Assembly (NCBI GenBank): GCA_900542735.1
Contig: UQOS01000001.1
Coordinates: 59,397-123,396, forward strand
Direction of reading: 5' to 3'
DNA: 64,000 bases
Source of the DNA: an uncultured Mycoplasmatota bacterium
GTDB taxonomy: Bacteria; Bacillota_I; Bacilli_A; RF39; UBA660
The notes under the pieces were generated by a model. The model searched no databases. It saw only the letters and a list, made by a program, of their open reading frames with translations, and had not been told where the DNA came from. A program made the translations under genes and the position numbers. Shown piece after piece: positions 1-8,823 of this stretch (its first letter is position 1; every line of letters begins with the position of its first letter).

Positions 1-2
1 AA

Positions 3-272
3 GATAACCAGATATTAGAAAATAGTCAAAGTTTTTCACAAATTAATCCTAATTTATATATTGAAAACTATGATGTAGAAGCAAGTCATTCTGCTTATAT
101 TGGAAAGTTTAAAGAAGATGAGTTATTCTATTTAATGAGTAGAGGACTTAAAATAGAAGAAGCAAAACTTTTACTTTTACAGGCTTTTTTGATGGGAAGT
201 TTACATATAGATGATGAAAGACTAGAAAAATATCAAGGAGAGATTAAAAAATATTTTATTAGGGAGGTGTAA
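3..272 (+). CDS. sufD: SufD, C-terminal part (Fe-S assembly scaffold)
   Basis: This is the last 89 codons of a gene that enters from the left edge, with its first complete codon at base 3. The tail contains YLMSRGLKIEEAKLLLLQAF, which matches the C-terminal motif of the complete SufB at 1929-3239 (YMMSRGLDEEKATELIILGF). SufB and SufD are paralogous scaffold subunits of the SufBCD complex that assembles iron-sulfur clusters in the cytoplasm. The gene order before sufS-sufU-sufB fits SufD, and SufC would lie upstream, outside the window. The stop is followed after two bases by the sufS start, so the genes are cotranscribed. Confidence 0.85.
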   Translation, partial: DNQILENSQSFSQINPNLYIENYDVEASHSAYIGKFKEDELFYLMSRGLKIEEAKLLLLQAFLMGSLHIDDERLEKYQGEIKKYFIREV

Positions 273-274
273 AT

Positions 275-1468
275 ATGCATAGAGAAGATTTTCCTATTTT
301 AAAACAAGATCTTATTTATTTTGATAATGGTGCTACTACTTTAAAACCTCAAGTAGTAATTGATAGTATTACTGACTATTATACTAATTACACTGCAAAT
401 GCTCATAGAGGAGATTATGATAATAGTTTAAAGGTAGATATTAAATATGAAGAAGTGCGTACGAAAGTAAAGAACTTTATTCACTGTGATAGTGAAAAAG
501 AAGTAGTTTTTACTAGTGGAGCAACAGATTCTTTAAATCGAATTGTGTTTGGATTTATGAAATATTATCTAAAAGCAGGTGATGAAGTTTTAATTACAAA
601 GGCAGAACATGCATCGAATGTGCTTCCTTGGTTAGAACTTGAAAAAGAGTTAGGTATTTTGGTTAAATATATTCCACTTGAAAATCATTTAGTGAAACTT
701 GAAAATGTAGAAAAAATAATTACAGCAAAAACAAAAGTAATATCTTTAGCACATATTACTAATGTTTTAGGAGATGAAAGACCAATTGAAGAAATTGGTA
801 AATTGTGTCAGAAACATAATATTTTATTTGTAGTAGATGGAGCTCAAAGTGTACCTCATATTTCTGTTGATGTCAAAAAATTAAATATTGATTTCTTAGC
901 TTTTTCTGCTCATAAAATGTTAGGACCAACTGGAGTTGGAGTTTTATATGGAAAAGAAGAATACCTAGAAAAAATGATGCCAACTTCTTTTGGAGGGGGT
1001 ATGAATTCTACTTTTACTTCAATAGGAGAAGTTGAATATAAAAGTTTACCTACTAGATTAGAAGCAGGTACTCCAAATATTGCTGGCGTAATTGGAATGG
1101 GTAGTGCGATTGATTATTTAATGAAAATTGGAATGGAAAACATTACGAAATATGAAAGACATTTAAAGGAATACTTTTTAGAAAAAGCAAAAGATGTAGA
1201 AAACTTAGTTGTTTACAATAAAGATATTCCGGGTGGTTTAGTTGCTTTTAACTTAGATGGTGTTTTTAGTCAAGATACTGCAGTATATTTAAATCATTAT
1301 CACATTTGTGTAAGAGCAGGAAATCACTGTGCTAAGATTTTAAAAGAAGATTTACTTGTTAAAAATACTTGCCGTATTAGTTTTTATCTATATAATACTG
1401 AAGAAGAAATTGATAGATTAATAGAAGTATTAAAAAATTCTAAAGAAATATTTAAAATTATTTTATAA
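275..1468 (+). CDS. sufS: Cysteine desulfurase SufS
   Basis: A pyridoxal-phosphate enzyme of 397 aa, the usual length for the SufS/CsdA class. It takes sulfur from cysteine, leaving alanine, and hands the persulfide to SufU for Fe-S cluster assembly. The PLP-binding lysine is about residue 214 in SAHKMLGPTGVGVLYG. The persulfide-forming cysteine is about residue 352 in RAGNHCAKIL. The N-terminal YFDNGATTLKP is the typical family start. The start codon follows AGGGAGGTG at good spacing, two bases after sufD. The sufDSUB order is that of Bacillota SUF operons. Confidence 0.95.
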   Translation: MHREDFPILKQDLIYFDNGATTLKPQVVIDSITDYYTNYTANAHRGDYDNSLKVDIKYEEVRTKVKNFIHCDSEKEVVFTSGATDSLNRIVFGFMKYYLKAGDEVLITKAEHASNVLPWLELEKELGILVKYIPLENHLVKLENVEKIITAKTKVISLAHITNVLGDERPIEEIGKLCQKHNILFVVDGAQSVPHISVDVKKLNIDFLAFSAHKMLGPTGVGVLYGKEEYLEKMMPTSFGGGMNSTFTSIGEVEYKSLPTRLEAGTPNIAGVIGMGSAIDYLMKIGMENITKYERHLKEYFLEKAKDVENLVVYNKDIPGGLVAFNLDGVFSQDTAVYLNHYHICVRAGNHCAKILKEDLLVKNTCRISFYLYNTEEEIDRLIEVLKNSKEIFKIIL

Positions 1469-1488
1469 AAGTTAGGATAGTGAAAGAA

Positions 1489-1908
1489 ATGGATCCAATA
1501 TTAAAAAGAGAAATTATGTTAGATAATTATGAAAATCCTATGAATAGAGGATTAGTAGATGATGATAGTTATATTAAAATTAATACCAATAATGAAAGTT
1601 GTATTGATAACTTAGATATCATGTATAAGATTGAAGATGGAAAATTAGTTGATATTAGATTTGATGGAGAAGCGTGTGCAATTTCTACTAGTAGCACTAG
1701 TATTATGATTAAGTCTTTAATTGGAAAAACAAAAGAAGAAATTTTAAAAATATTAGAAAACTATGAAAATATGATAAATGAAAAAGAATATGATAGTAGT
1801 GTTTTAGGAGAATTAAATGTATATAATGAAATATACAGACAACCTAATCGTAAAAAGTGTGCACTTTTACCGTTTGAATCTTTAAAGAAAATAATTGATA
1901 AAATGTAA
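1489..1908 (+). CDS. sufU: SufU, zinc-dependent sulfurtransferase / Fe-S assembly protein
   Basis: About 139 aa, IscU/SufU fold. In Bacillota SufU takes the persulfide from SufS by swapping a zinc ligand. The expected ligands are visible: the first Cys with Asp two residues on (ESCIDN), the second in GEACAISTSSTS and the third in RKKCALLPFESL. I prefer the ATG at 1489 because AGGATAG lies upstream at a workable distance; a GTG at 1480 sits almost on that site. It lies between sufS and sufB in the same operon. Confidence 0.9.
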   Translation: MDPILKREIMLDNYENPMNRGLVDDDSYIKINTNNESCIDNLDIMYKIEDGKLVDIRFDGEACAISTSSTSIMIKSLIGKTKEEILKILENYENMINEKEYDSSVLGELNVYNEIYRQPNRKKCALLPFESLKKIIDKM

Positions 1909-1928
1909 ATAGAAAAGTGGTGGTTTTT

Positions 1929-3239
1929 TTGGAAATCATAGGACTTAGCCAAGAAAAAATTAAACAAATATCTGAAATTAAAAAGGAAGATAGTTGGGTA
2001 CTAGATTATCGTTTAAAGAGTTATGAGCTTTTTGAAAAAGCAGAAGAACCTAGTTTTGGGCCAAAAGCTAATATTGATTTTGAAAAGGTAATTTATTATA
2101 AAACGAATGATGATAATAAGATTAAAAATAACTGGAACGATATTAGTTGTAGTATTCGAGATGAACTTAATTCAGTGGGCGTACTTGAGAGTGAAAAGCA
2201 TTTAGATGGTATGGGTGTTCAATATGAAAGTGAAGTTATATACCATAATATGCTTGATGAATTAACTAAGAAAAATGTTATTTTTACATCTATTGAAGAA
2301 GGTCTTAAAAAGTACCCTGATATTGCTAGAAAGTATTTTGGTAAAATTGTATCTAATGCAGATAATAAATATGCTAGTTTAAATAGTAGTGTTTTTAGTG
2401 GAGGTAGTTTTATTTATATTCCACCTCATACAGAACTTGATAGACCACTACAAAGCTATTTTAGAATTAATAGTCGTAGTATGGGTCAATTTGAAAGAAC
2501 TTTGATTATTGTAGATGATGATAGTAGTTTACATTATATAGAGGGGTGTACAGCACCTAATTATAGTGAATCTAGTTTACATGCTGCAGTTGTTGAGATT
2601 TATGTTGGTAAGGGTAGTAAGTGTCGTTATAGTACGATTCAAAACTGGGCTACTAATGTTAATAATTTGGTTACAAAAAGAGCTTTGGTTGATACTGATG
2701 GCGTAATGGAATGGATTGATGGTAATATTGGTAGTAATGTGACTATGAAGTATCCTGCTTGTATTTTAAAAGGAGATAGAGCAGAGGGTACTTGTATTAC
2801 GATTAGTGTAGCTACAAATCATCAAGAACAGGATACTGGTGCTAGAATGATTCATATTGGTAAAAATACTAAGAGCACTATTATTTCTAAGAGTATTGCT
2901 AGAAATGGTGGAAATGCTACTTATCGTGGTAAAGTTGATATTAAGAAAAGTGCTACTAATAGTAGTAGTATGGTAAAATGTGATACTTTAATACTTGATG
3001 ATATTTCTAAGAGTGATACAATTCCTGTTAATATTTGTGAGAATAATTCTAGTAATATTGAACATGAAGCTACTGTTTCTAAAATCAGTGATGAAAAATT
3101 ATTTTATATGATGTCAAGAGGACTTGATGAAGAAAAAGCTACTGAACTTATTATCTTAGGCTTTATTGAAAAGTTTAGAGAAGAGTTACCAATGGAGTAT
3201 GCTGTTGAGCTAAATCAACTTTTGAAAAAAAATTTATAA
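1929..3239 (+). CDS. sufB: SufB, Fe-S cluster assembly scaffold
   Basis: About 436 aa, the core SufBCD scaffold subunit on which iron-sulfur clusters form. The central beta-helix region with many Gly/Ser/Asn residues, PPHTELDRPLQSYFRINS and the ending MSRGLDEEKATELIILGF are family hallmarks. The N-terminus is shorter than in Bacillus SufB (about 465 aa), beginning just before the conserved SWVLDYRLKS segment. The start is uncertain: TTG at 1929 follows GGTGG at about six bases, while GTG at 1917 or 1920 has no good ribosome site. It is the last gene of the suf operon, and a strong terminator follows. Confidence 0.92.
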   Translation: MEIIGLSQEKIKQISEIKKEDSWVLDYRLKSYELFEKAEEPSFGPKANIDFEKVIYYKTNDDNKIKNNWNDISCSIRDELNSVGVLESEKHLDGMGVQYESEVIYHNMLDELTKKNVIFTSIEEGLKKYPDIARKYFGKIVSNADNKYASLNSSVFSGGSFIYIPPHTELDRPLQSYFRINSRSMGQFERTLIIVDDDSSLHYIEGCTAPNYSESSLHAAVVEIYVGKGSKCRYSTIQNWATNVNNLVTKRALVDTDGVMEWIDGNIGSNVTMKYPACILKGDRAEGTCITISVATNHQEQDTGARMIHIGKNTKSTIISKSIARNGGNATYRGKVDIKKSATNSSSMVKCDTLILDDISKSDTIPVNICENNSSNIEHEATVSKISDEKLFYMMSRGLDEEKATELIILGFIEKFREELPMEYAVELNQLLKKNL

Positions 3240-3284
3240 AACTATGAAACTTATTTTTTGATAGTGAAATAGTATGGTAAAATT

Positions 3285-3314
3285 GAAAATTCCCCTAGGG
3301 AATTTTCTTTTTTT
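3285..3314 (+). terminator. Rho-independent terminator of the suf operon
   Basis: A perfect 10-bp stem, GAAAATTCCC / GGGAATTTTC with a 3-base loop, is followed directly by seven T. It lies 46 bases after the sufB stop. Confidence 0.9.
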
Positions 3315-3403
3315 GGTCTAAAAATAGGCTTTAATTTATAAAATTGGCGATTTGTGTTTTCTTTTTCTTTCGATTATTATACTGGCATGAAAGGAGGGAT
3401 ACT

Positions 3404-3736
3404 ATGTTAAATCAGCTAGTTTTAGTGGGAAGAATTGTAAAGAAACCGGAATTAAGAGAAGCAGAAAATAATAAAAAATATTCTTTTATTACTTTGGCAG
3501 TTCCTAGAAGTTTTAAAAATGTCAATGGTGAATATGATACAGATTTTATTGACTGTGCTTTATGGGATAGTGTTGCAGCTTCCACTGTTAAATACTGTGA
3601 TAAAGGCGATATTGTTGGTATTAAAGGAAGACTTCAGAGTAGAATTGTTGAAAAAGATGATACCAAAAAACAGGTTTTAGAAGTAGTAGCAGAAAAGGTA
3701 ACTTTTCTGTCCTCAAACAATAAAAAAGAAAACTAG
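3404..3736 (+). CDS. ssb: Short single-stranded DNA-binding protein
   Basis: A 110-aa protein with one OB fold. It opens with MLNQLVLVGRIVKKPEL and has TDFIDCALWDSVAASTVKYC and the VGIKGRLQSR strand, all typical of SSB. It ends shortly after the OB fold and lacks the Gly-rich linker and acidic C-terminal tip (DDDLPF-like) by which main SSBs recruit partners. It is therefore probably a second, specialised SSB rather than the replicative one. The ATG at 3404 is chosen because AGGAGG lies just before it. It stands alone between two terminator/promoter regions. Confidence 0.85.
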   Translation: MLNQLVLVGRIVKKPELREAENNKKYSFITLAVPRSFKNVNGEYDTDFIDCALWDSVAASTVKYCDKGDIVGIKGRLQSRIVEKDDTKKQVLEVVAEKVTFLSSNNKKEN

Positions 3737-3779
3737 TTTCTAATTAGTTAACTAACCTCAAAATACGACAAGATTTCAC

Positions 3780-3804
3780 TATAATGTACCTATATATTGG
3801 TACA
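3780..3804 (+). promoter_or_regulatory. -10 element with palindromic operator of the XRE regulator
   Basis: TATAAT at 3780-3785 is followed at once by TGTACC-8 nt-GGTACA (3785-3804), a perfect inverted repeat at the transcription start of the next gene, which encodes an XRE repressor. The position suggests autorepression. The -35 region (CTCAAA, 3757-3762) is weak. Confidence 0.55.
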
Positions 3805-3817
3805 AGAGGTGTTTAAA

Positions 3818-4174
3818 ATGATTCTATTTGCAAAGAGATTAAAGGAAAAAAGAAAAGAAATGGGATTTACTCAAAAACAACTAGGTGAAATGATTGGAGT
3901 AACTAAGGTTAGTATTTGTTGTTATGAAAATGGTACTAGAACTCCAACACTTGATACTCTAATTGATTTAGCAAATGCACTACAAGTTGAGTTAACTTAT
4001 CTTTTAGGTGTTGATAGTTTTGTGGTTGCTGAGGGTGAACCTGAAGTAGGTATTAATATAGCTTATAATGAAATTGCACTTATTAAAGAACTTCGTATGC
4101 ATATTAAGTTATATGAAAGACTTTTAGAAGATCCAAAAAGAACTATGGATTATATTGAGAAAAAATTGCGTTAA
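3818..4174 (+). CDS. XRE-family helix-turn-helix regulator
   Basis: About 118 aa. Residues about 1-60 form a Cro/CI-type HTH (TQKQLGEMIGVTKVSICCYE). The rest is a short acidic and helical part that may serve dimerisation. It is a cytoplasmic DNA-binding regulator. The ATG at 3818 is preferred over the TTG at 3797 because GAGGTG lies in front of it and the TTG falls inside the operator palindrome. The gene has its own promoter, operator and terminator and so forms a one-gene unit. No target besides its own promoter is evident. Confidence 0.85.
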   Translation: MILFAKRLKEKRKEMGFTQKQLGEMIGVTKVSICCYENGTRTPTLDTLIDLANALQVELTYLLGVDSFVVAEGEPEVGINIAYNEIALIKELRMHIKLYERLLEDPKRTMDYIEKKLR

Positions 4175-4206
4175 ACATATAGGTATTTGCTTATATGTTT
4201 TTCTTT
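4173..4206 (+). terminator. Terminator after the XRE gene
   Basis: Nine-base inverted repeat AAACATATA / TATATGTTT overlapping the XRE stop codon, then a T-rich tract. Confidence 0.8.
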
Positions 4207-4256
4207 TTTCTAAAATTATGTTACACTCTTAATATAGTAAGATAGGTGAAGATAAA

Positions 4257-5237
4257 ATGGAAGAATCAAAGAAAGAAGAATTACAAAATATTTTAAATCA
4301 AATTGAAAATCTTTATTATGTTGATAATATCGAAGATAGAAAAGATGAATTACTTAGTTTATGGACTAGATATTATCAGTTAGCTTATTCTTATCATATT
4401 CAATTAGATAGTGCTTATAATTTGTTTTTACTTGGTGAAAATGTGTGTTATGTAATTGATAGTAAATTAAATAGATAAAAAAATATAGAAGTACCAAATG
4501 ATGCTATTTATCATTTACTTGAGGTATTAAAAGAAAATAAGGATTCTTTGGTAAATGGTATTTCTTATCAAGAAGCAATTCAAATACTTGAGTATGTAGT
4601 AAATAAGACTTGGAATAATTTAGCACATTTTGGAATTGACTTATCTAGAAATTCTTTAAATGGCTTTTGTGAATTTGCACAACTTAGTAGTCTTTTGCCA
4701 CTAGAGAAACTTGGCCTTTCTGTTACTAAAAATACGGCAGAAGCTAGTTTTGATTATCCATTACATCATGCTTTTGGAACAGTTAAAATTCCGATTTTAG
4801 AAAATGGTATTTTAAAAGAAGATTTTTTCTTAATTGATCCAACTTATAAACAATTTTTTACAGCAGTTAGATGTAACTTTGGTAGATTTTTTGTAGAAAA
4901 TGAGGATACAGGAAAAATACTTGCTCCAGATATTGGTTATTTTATGAAGTCAGATGAAGAAAAAAGCGTTTGTTCTTCTATTATAAAGAATGGTTATATT
5001 TTACTTGATGATAATGTGGCTAAGATATATGGAAGTGGTTTTAAACTAGCAAGTATTCCAGCTATTCACAATGATTCTTACGATTTAGAATATGATAAAG
5101 TTTTAAATGAAGATGGAAATTATTTTAAGAATTGTATATTAAATGATAATGGTAGATACTGTTCAAGTATTAATGAATTAGAAGATTATGGTTTCGATTT
5201 AGAAATTCCTATTTCAAAAAATATTCATTATCAGTAG
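4257..5237 (+). pseudogene. Unrecognised gene interrupted by one in-frame TAA
   Basis: Two ORFs, 4257-4478 (73 aa) and 4548-5237 (229 aa from a TTG), lie in the same reading frame. Only the TAA at 4476-4478 separates them, and the 23 codons between that stop and the TTG are open and continue the protein-like sequence (KNIEVPNDAIYHLLEVLKEN). The undivided product would be about 326 aa. The second part has no ribosome site or ATG near its apparent start, so a recent nonsense mutation is the simplest reading. Sequencing error or readthrough are alternatives. No family was recognised; it looks soluble, with NTAEASFDYPLHHAFGT and a FFLIDPTYKQFF segment recalling transglutaminase-like folds only faintly. 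Confidence 0.7.
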
Positions 5238-5288
5238 TTATTTTCTATTTTATTTGGTATAATTTTATTAGAATAGAGAGGCGGTTAT

Positions 5289-6578
5289 ATGGCAATCGTA
5301 GATATTATTAATAAGAAAAGATTGGGTAATATTTTAACTAGAAAAGAGCTAGAGGAAGCTTTTTTAGGTTATTATCGTGGTGATATTCCTGATTATCAAA
5401 TGAGTAGCTTATTAATGGCTATTTGTCTTAAGGGTATGACTGATGAAGAAATCTTAAATCTTACTGATATTTTTATTCATAGTGGCGATATTTTAGATTT
5501 AAGTGATATACATGGTATTACTGTTGATAAACATTCTACTGGTGGTGTTGGTGATAAAACAACTTTAGTGGTTGCATCTATTGCGGCTTCCTTAGGGGTA
5601 AAGGTTCCTAAAATGAGTGGTAGAGGACTTGGTCATACTGGTGGAACTATTGATAAACTTGAAAGTATTCCAGGTTTTCGAGTTAATTTAACGGAAGAAG
5701 AATTTATCAATCAGTTAAACGAAGTGGGAGCTTGTATTATTAGTCAAACCAAAAATTTAGCGCCTCTTGATAAAAAGGTATATGCACTTCGTGATGTGAC
5801 TGGTACAGTAGAATCTATTCCTTTAATTGCTACTAGTATTATGAGTAAAAAGATAGCTAGTGGTGCTGATAAAATTATGCTAGATGTTAAAGTGGGAACA
5901 GGAGCCTTATTAAAAACTAGAAAAGATGCTTTAGAAATTTCTAGAATTATGAAAATGATTGGTAATCATTATGGAAAAGAAGTAGAAACTATGATTACTT
6001 ATATGGATATTCCACTTGGTACTTCAATTGGTAATGCACTTGAAATACTAGAAGTAATTAAGATTTTATGTAATGAAGAAAATAATTATTTAGTTGCTTT
6101 ATGTAAGGCATTGTCTAGTAAAATGGTTCAACTTGCTCTTGGAAAAACGATTAATCAGGCAAATGATATGGTAGAAGATAGTTTAAAAAGCGGAAAGGCT
6201 TACTTGAAATTTTTGGAAATAGTAAAAGCTCAAGGTGGAGATTTGAGTGGTTTAAGAGTTAGTAAGAATACACAAGATATTTATTCTACTAAGAGTGGTC
6301 ATGTCATTGATATGGATGCTTATCGTTTTGGAAAACTTTCTCTTGATTTGGGTGGAGGAAGAAAAACTAAGGAAGATAAAATTGACCCAAGCGTTGGAAT
6401 TGTACTTAAGAAAAAAATTGGTGATGATGTTAAAGTTGGAGATGTATTATGTACTTTATACTTAAAAGAAGGTAGTAAACCAATTACAGAAGATTTAACT
6501 GATTACTACACATTCACTGTAGATTCAGAAAAAGAAAAAATATTAGATGCAAAGGAAAAAGAGATTGAACTCTTATAG
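5289..6578 (+). CDS. pdp: Pyrimidine-nucleoside phosphorylase
   Basis: A 429-aa enzyme of the thymidine/pyrimidine-nucleoside phosphorylase family. It splits uridine, thymidine or deoxyuridine with phosphate to the base and (deoxy)ribose-1-phosphate. The signature KHSTGGVGDKTTL (near residue 80), the glycine-rich MSGRGLGHTGGTIDKLESI, and KIASGADKIMLDVKVGTGAL are all present. Length and the C-terminal barrel-sandwich region are normal. The start has GAGAGGCGG upstream. It is followed after nine bases by a tiny ORF. Thymidine-only DeoA cannot be excluded, but Gram-positive enzymes of this type are usually broad. Confidence 0.93.
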   Translation: MAIVDIINKKRLGNILTRKELEEAFLGYYRGDIPDYQMSSLLMAICLKGMTDEEILNLTDIFIHSGDILDLSDIHGITVDKHSTGGVGDKTTLVVASIAASLGVKVPKMSGRGLGHTGGTIDKLESIPGFRVNLTEEEFINQLNEVGACIISQTKNLAPLDKKVYALRDVTGTVESIPLIATSIMSKKIASGADKIMLDVKVGTGALLKTRKDALEISRIMKMIGNHYGKEVETMITYMDIPLGTSIGNALEILEVIKILCNEENNYLVALCKALSSKMVQLALGKTINQANDMVEDSLKSGKAYLKFLEIVKAQGGDLSGLRVSKNTQDIYSTKSGHVIDMDAYRFGKLSLDLGGGRKTKEDKIDPSVGIVLKKKIGDDVKVGDVLCTLYLKEGSKPITEDLTDYYTFTVDSEKEKILDAKEKEIELL

Positions 6579-6587
6579 GAGAAAATA

Positions 6588-6704
6588 ATGATTTATTTTA
6601 TAATTTTTATGATTTTATTATTTGATTTTGTAGTATTTAAAATGGCTTCTAACTGTTCTAGATGGGAAGAAGAATATTATTTAAAAGAAGAAAAGAAAAA
6701 TTAA
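6588..6704 (+). CDS. Small single-span membrane protein (38 aa)
   Basis: A 38-codon ORF with an N-terminal hydrophobic helix (about residues 2-18) and a charged, Lys/Glu-rich tail. TAGGAGAAA lies at good distance before its ATG, and it begins nine bases after the phosphorylase stop, so it is probably cotranscribed. A terminator follows at 6741. The function is unknown. It could be a chance ORF, but the ribosome site and the helix-plus-charged-tail design favour a real small protein. Confidence 0.5.
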   Translation: MIYFIIFMILLFDFVVFKMASNCSRWEEEYYLKEEKKN

Positions 6705-6740
6705 TGGTGTGTTAGTTTTTCATATATGTATTTTAATATA

Positions 6741-6776
6741 AATAGCTTAAAGTGAAGACTTTAGGTTATTTTTTTA
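6741..6776 (+). terminator. Terminator of the pdp unit
   Basis: AATAGCTTAAAG / CTTTAGGTTATT pairs over 12 bp with two G-U pairs, followed by six T. Confidence 0.8.
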
Positions 6777-6787
6777 ACTTTTTTTAT

Positions 6788-6827
6788 TTTTTGTAAGTAT
6801 TTTTGAAAGTTTTCTAAATAATATTAT
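6788..6827 (+). repeat. 40-nt upstream element, copy 1
   Basis: TTTTTGTAAGTATTTTTG... through AATATTAT matches 38 of 40 bases with 34963-35002, which lies just before the adhesin gene. Both copies sit 28-53 bases ahead of a start codon on the plus strand and end in a -10-like TATTAT, so they probably share a promoter and/or regulator site. Confidence 0.6.
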
Positions 6828-6879
6828 AGAAGATAGCCGGCACCTTCTAATATTATAAAGGAGATTTAGATATAAAATT

Positions 6880-7119
6880 ATGATAGAATTATTAGAAAAA
6901 ATAAAAGAACAGAAAAAAGATAATTTTGTATCTTTGTTATCATATACTACATTTAAATATCTATTTAAAAATGAAGATACAAGAGAGTGGTTAGTAAATA
7001 TCATTAAGGGTACATTTTAAAAAACTTATTAAATCTAGGTACTGTTTCATTGGAAGATATTTCAAAAACTACTGACTTAGATATTGATACTTTAAATACC
7101 ATATCTAAAGAATCCTAAA
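6880..7119 (+). pseudogene. Decayed Rpn/PD-(D/E)XK-type ORF
   Basis: A 46-aa ORF (6880-7020) reads FVSLLSYTTFKYLFKNEDTREW and resembles the N-terminus of Rpn-type recombination-promoting nucleases (typically TFKYLFGNE...). After its stop another frame (7023-7119) continues as NLLNLGTVSLEDISKTTDL and closes just before a terminator. The first and last parts of a ~300-aa protein seem to be fused by a large internal deletion and a frame change. The family call is inference from the short N-terminal motif; the decayed state is more certain. Confidence 0.5.
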
Positions 7120-7120
7120 T

Positions 7121-7154
7121 AAAAATGACTTGAATATATGTTCAAGTCATTTTT
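7121..7154. terminator. Bidirectional terminator
   Basis: A perfect 14-bp stem (AAAAATGACTTGAA / TTCAAGTCATTTTT, 6-base loop) with a T-run on both strands. It sits between the decayed ORF and the convergent PASTA gene and can end both transcripts. Confidence 0.9.
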
Positions 7155-7162
7155 AAATATCT

Positions 7163-8659
7163 TTATTCTCCTAAAGTCAAAGTAACTGTTGTACTACTTG
7201 GAACATTACTTCCACTTCTCATAGATTGTTTGATTACTTTAGTATTTTTTTCATTATTATCATCTAAAAACTTACAGTTAATATTTACTTTCTTGCAACT
7301 ATTACTTGCTTCTTCCTTCGTCATACCAATTAAATTTGGAATTATTGTATTACCACCTTGAGAAATTACTAGTATAACCGTTTCGTTATTTTTAATAATT
7401 TGATTTTCTTTATGAGAAGAAGAAATTAGTTTGCCTTTTTCGATACTATTACTATATTCATAATTAATTTGATAGGCAATATCATTTCCATCAGCCCAAG
7501 TAATAAAATCATCAAGATTACTAAAACTTATCATATAAATTTGTCCCTTTGATAAAGTTACTTGAATAGTATCACCAACATTTATTAGATTTCCCTTGAT
7601 ATAATTACTACTAACTACTTTTCCTTTTTTTATCGTATCATCGTGTTCTTCTTTAAATTCTATTTTTAAACGATTATTAGTAGCCCAAGTATTAATTTCA
7701 TTAGCATTCATTTTCGTTAAATCAGGAACTGTAATTTGATTTTTCTTAGAAACTGTTAAAATAATTTCTGTATTATCACTAGGACTAATAACTTCCCATT
7801 TTTTAACACTTTGTTTTAAGATGATATTTTCTTCTTTTTCTTCGCTATAAGCATATTCTATATCACACTTTAAATGATTTCTTCCACAATAGACAATAGC
7901 ATGAAAAGTATCAAGACCAACTAAATTATCCATAGTAATACTTTTTAATTCTTCTTCTTTACCTAGGGAAGATACTAAAGTAATAGGTTCATCTCTTTTA
8001 ACTTCTTTTATTACATCTTGACTTATAATTGTATCTTTTGAAACTGTATCACTAAACTCAAAATTAATTGTAACATTCGTTAAATGATTATCATCAATAT
8101 ACTTAATAACATCATCTAATTTCCAACCAACCATACTAGTAACAATAGTGTTAATAGAAGTATCAACTCCATCAGAAACAACGACCTTCATTTTCTTAAG
8201 TCCTTTGGTAGAAGTACCAGCCTTTACACTCTGACTGATAATCTTATACTGTAAAATAGTATCGCTATTCTCAAAATCTTGTTCAATTAAAATATTTCTT
8301 TCATTTGCCCAAGTAACTACTTCTTTAATATCTTTATTTGTAAAATCTAATACTAAATCTTTTTTTGCATTAACACTAGAAATTACTTGAAATAAACTGT
8401 AAAAAGTAAGAAGTAAGGAACCAATAATAATAAATATTTTAACTTTTTTATTTTGAGCAAACATACCAACAATTACATAAAACACTGAAAAAATAGCTAA
8501 CAATACCACACTGATAATACTAATAATCTGATTTAAAATATTACTACTAACTAATATCGTATAAATCATATAAGAAATAGTAGAAACCAGTGATAAAGCT
8601 AAACAAAAATAAACAATAACTTGAAATACTTTTTCTTTTTTTTCTAATTTTTCTTCCAT
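7163..8659 (-). CDS. Membrane-anchored PASTA-domain protein without kinase domain
   Basis: 498 aa. The first ~95 residues hold three hydrophobic helices (about 13-35, 42-65, 73-92). The remainder is extracellular-type sequence made of repeated PASTA-like units with recurring features: a WAN/WADGN segment, a 'DTI.KG.VISQ/SS' turn and a closing 'ITLVSSLG / VILVISQGG / VTLTLGE' strand. The last unit has the classic VPDL/IPNLIGM start and ends SGSNVPSSTTVTLTLGE. PASTA domains bind peptidoglycan fragments and normally follow a Ser/Thr kinase or PBP; neither catalytic domain is present here. It is expressed alone on the minus strand, with GAGGTG before the ATG. It may sense or bind the cell wall. 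Confidence 0.8.
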   Translation of the reverse strand: MEEKLEKKEKVFQVIVYFCLALSLVSTISYMIYTILVSSNILNQIISIISVVLLAIFSVFYVIVGMFAQNKKVKIFIIIGSLLLTFYSLFQVISSVNAKKDLVLDFTNKDIKEVVTWANERNILIEQDFENSDTILQYKIISQSVKAGTSTKGLKKMKVVVSDGVDTSINTIVTSMVGWKLDDVIKYIDDNHLTNVTINFEFSDTVSKDTIISQDVIKEVKRDEPITLVSSLGKEEELKSITMDNLVGLDTFHAIVYCGRNHLKCDIEYAYSEEKEENIILKQSVKKWEVISPSDNTEIILTVSKKNQITVPDLTKMNANEINTWATNNRLKIEFKEEHDDTIKKGKVVSSNYIKGNLINVGDTIQVTLSKGQIYMISFSNLDDFITWADGNDIAYQINYEYSNSIEKGKLISSSHKENQIIKNNETVILVISQGGNTIIPNLIGMTKEEASNSCKKVNINCKFLDDNNEKNTKVIKQSMRSGSNVPSSTTVTLTLGE

Positions 8660-8823
8660 AATGCACCTCTATTCTAACTTAATTATATAATAAGAAATAA
8701 ATTATGAATACTAAAAAATCTAAAAAATAGGAACTAGTGTCAAATAGTTAGAAGGTAAAATCCTAAATATTTTCTATCTTTCTAATAGTGTTCATGATAA
8801 AATAAAAGAAAGAGAGTGATAAT

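Noticed and set aside
1761..1967. Minus-strand ORF over sufU
   Set aside because: A shadow of the AT-rich coding strand with no domain or ribosome site; the same applies to the other short opposite-strand ORFs such as 25020-25262, 48294-48611 and 52052-52324.
6780..7004. Minus-strand 76-aa ORF between pdp and the PASTA gene
   Set aside because: It covers the shared 40-nt upstream element and the Rpn-like relic on the opposite strand; its translation has no recognisable feature.
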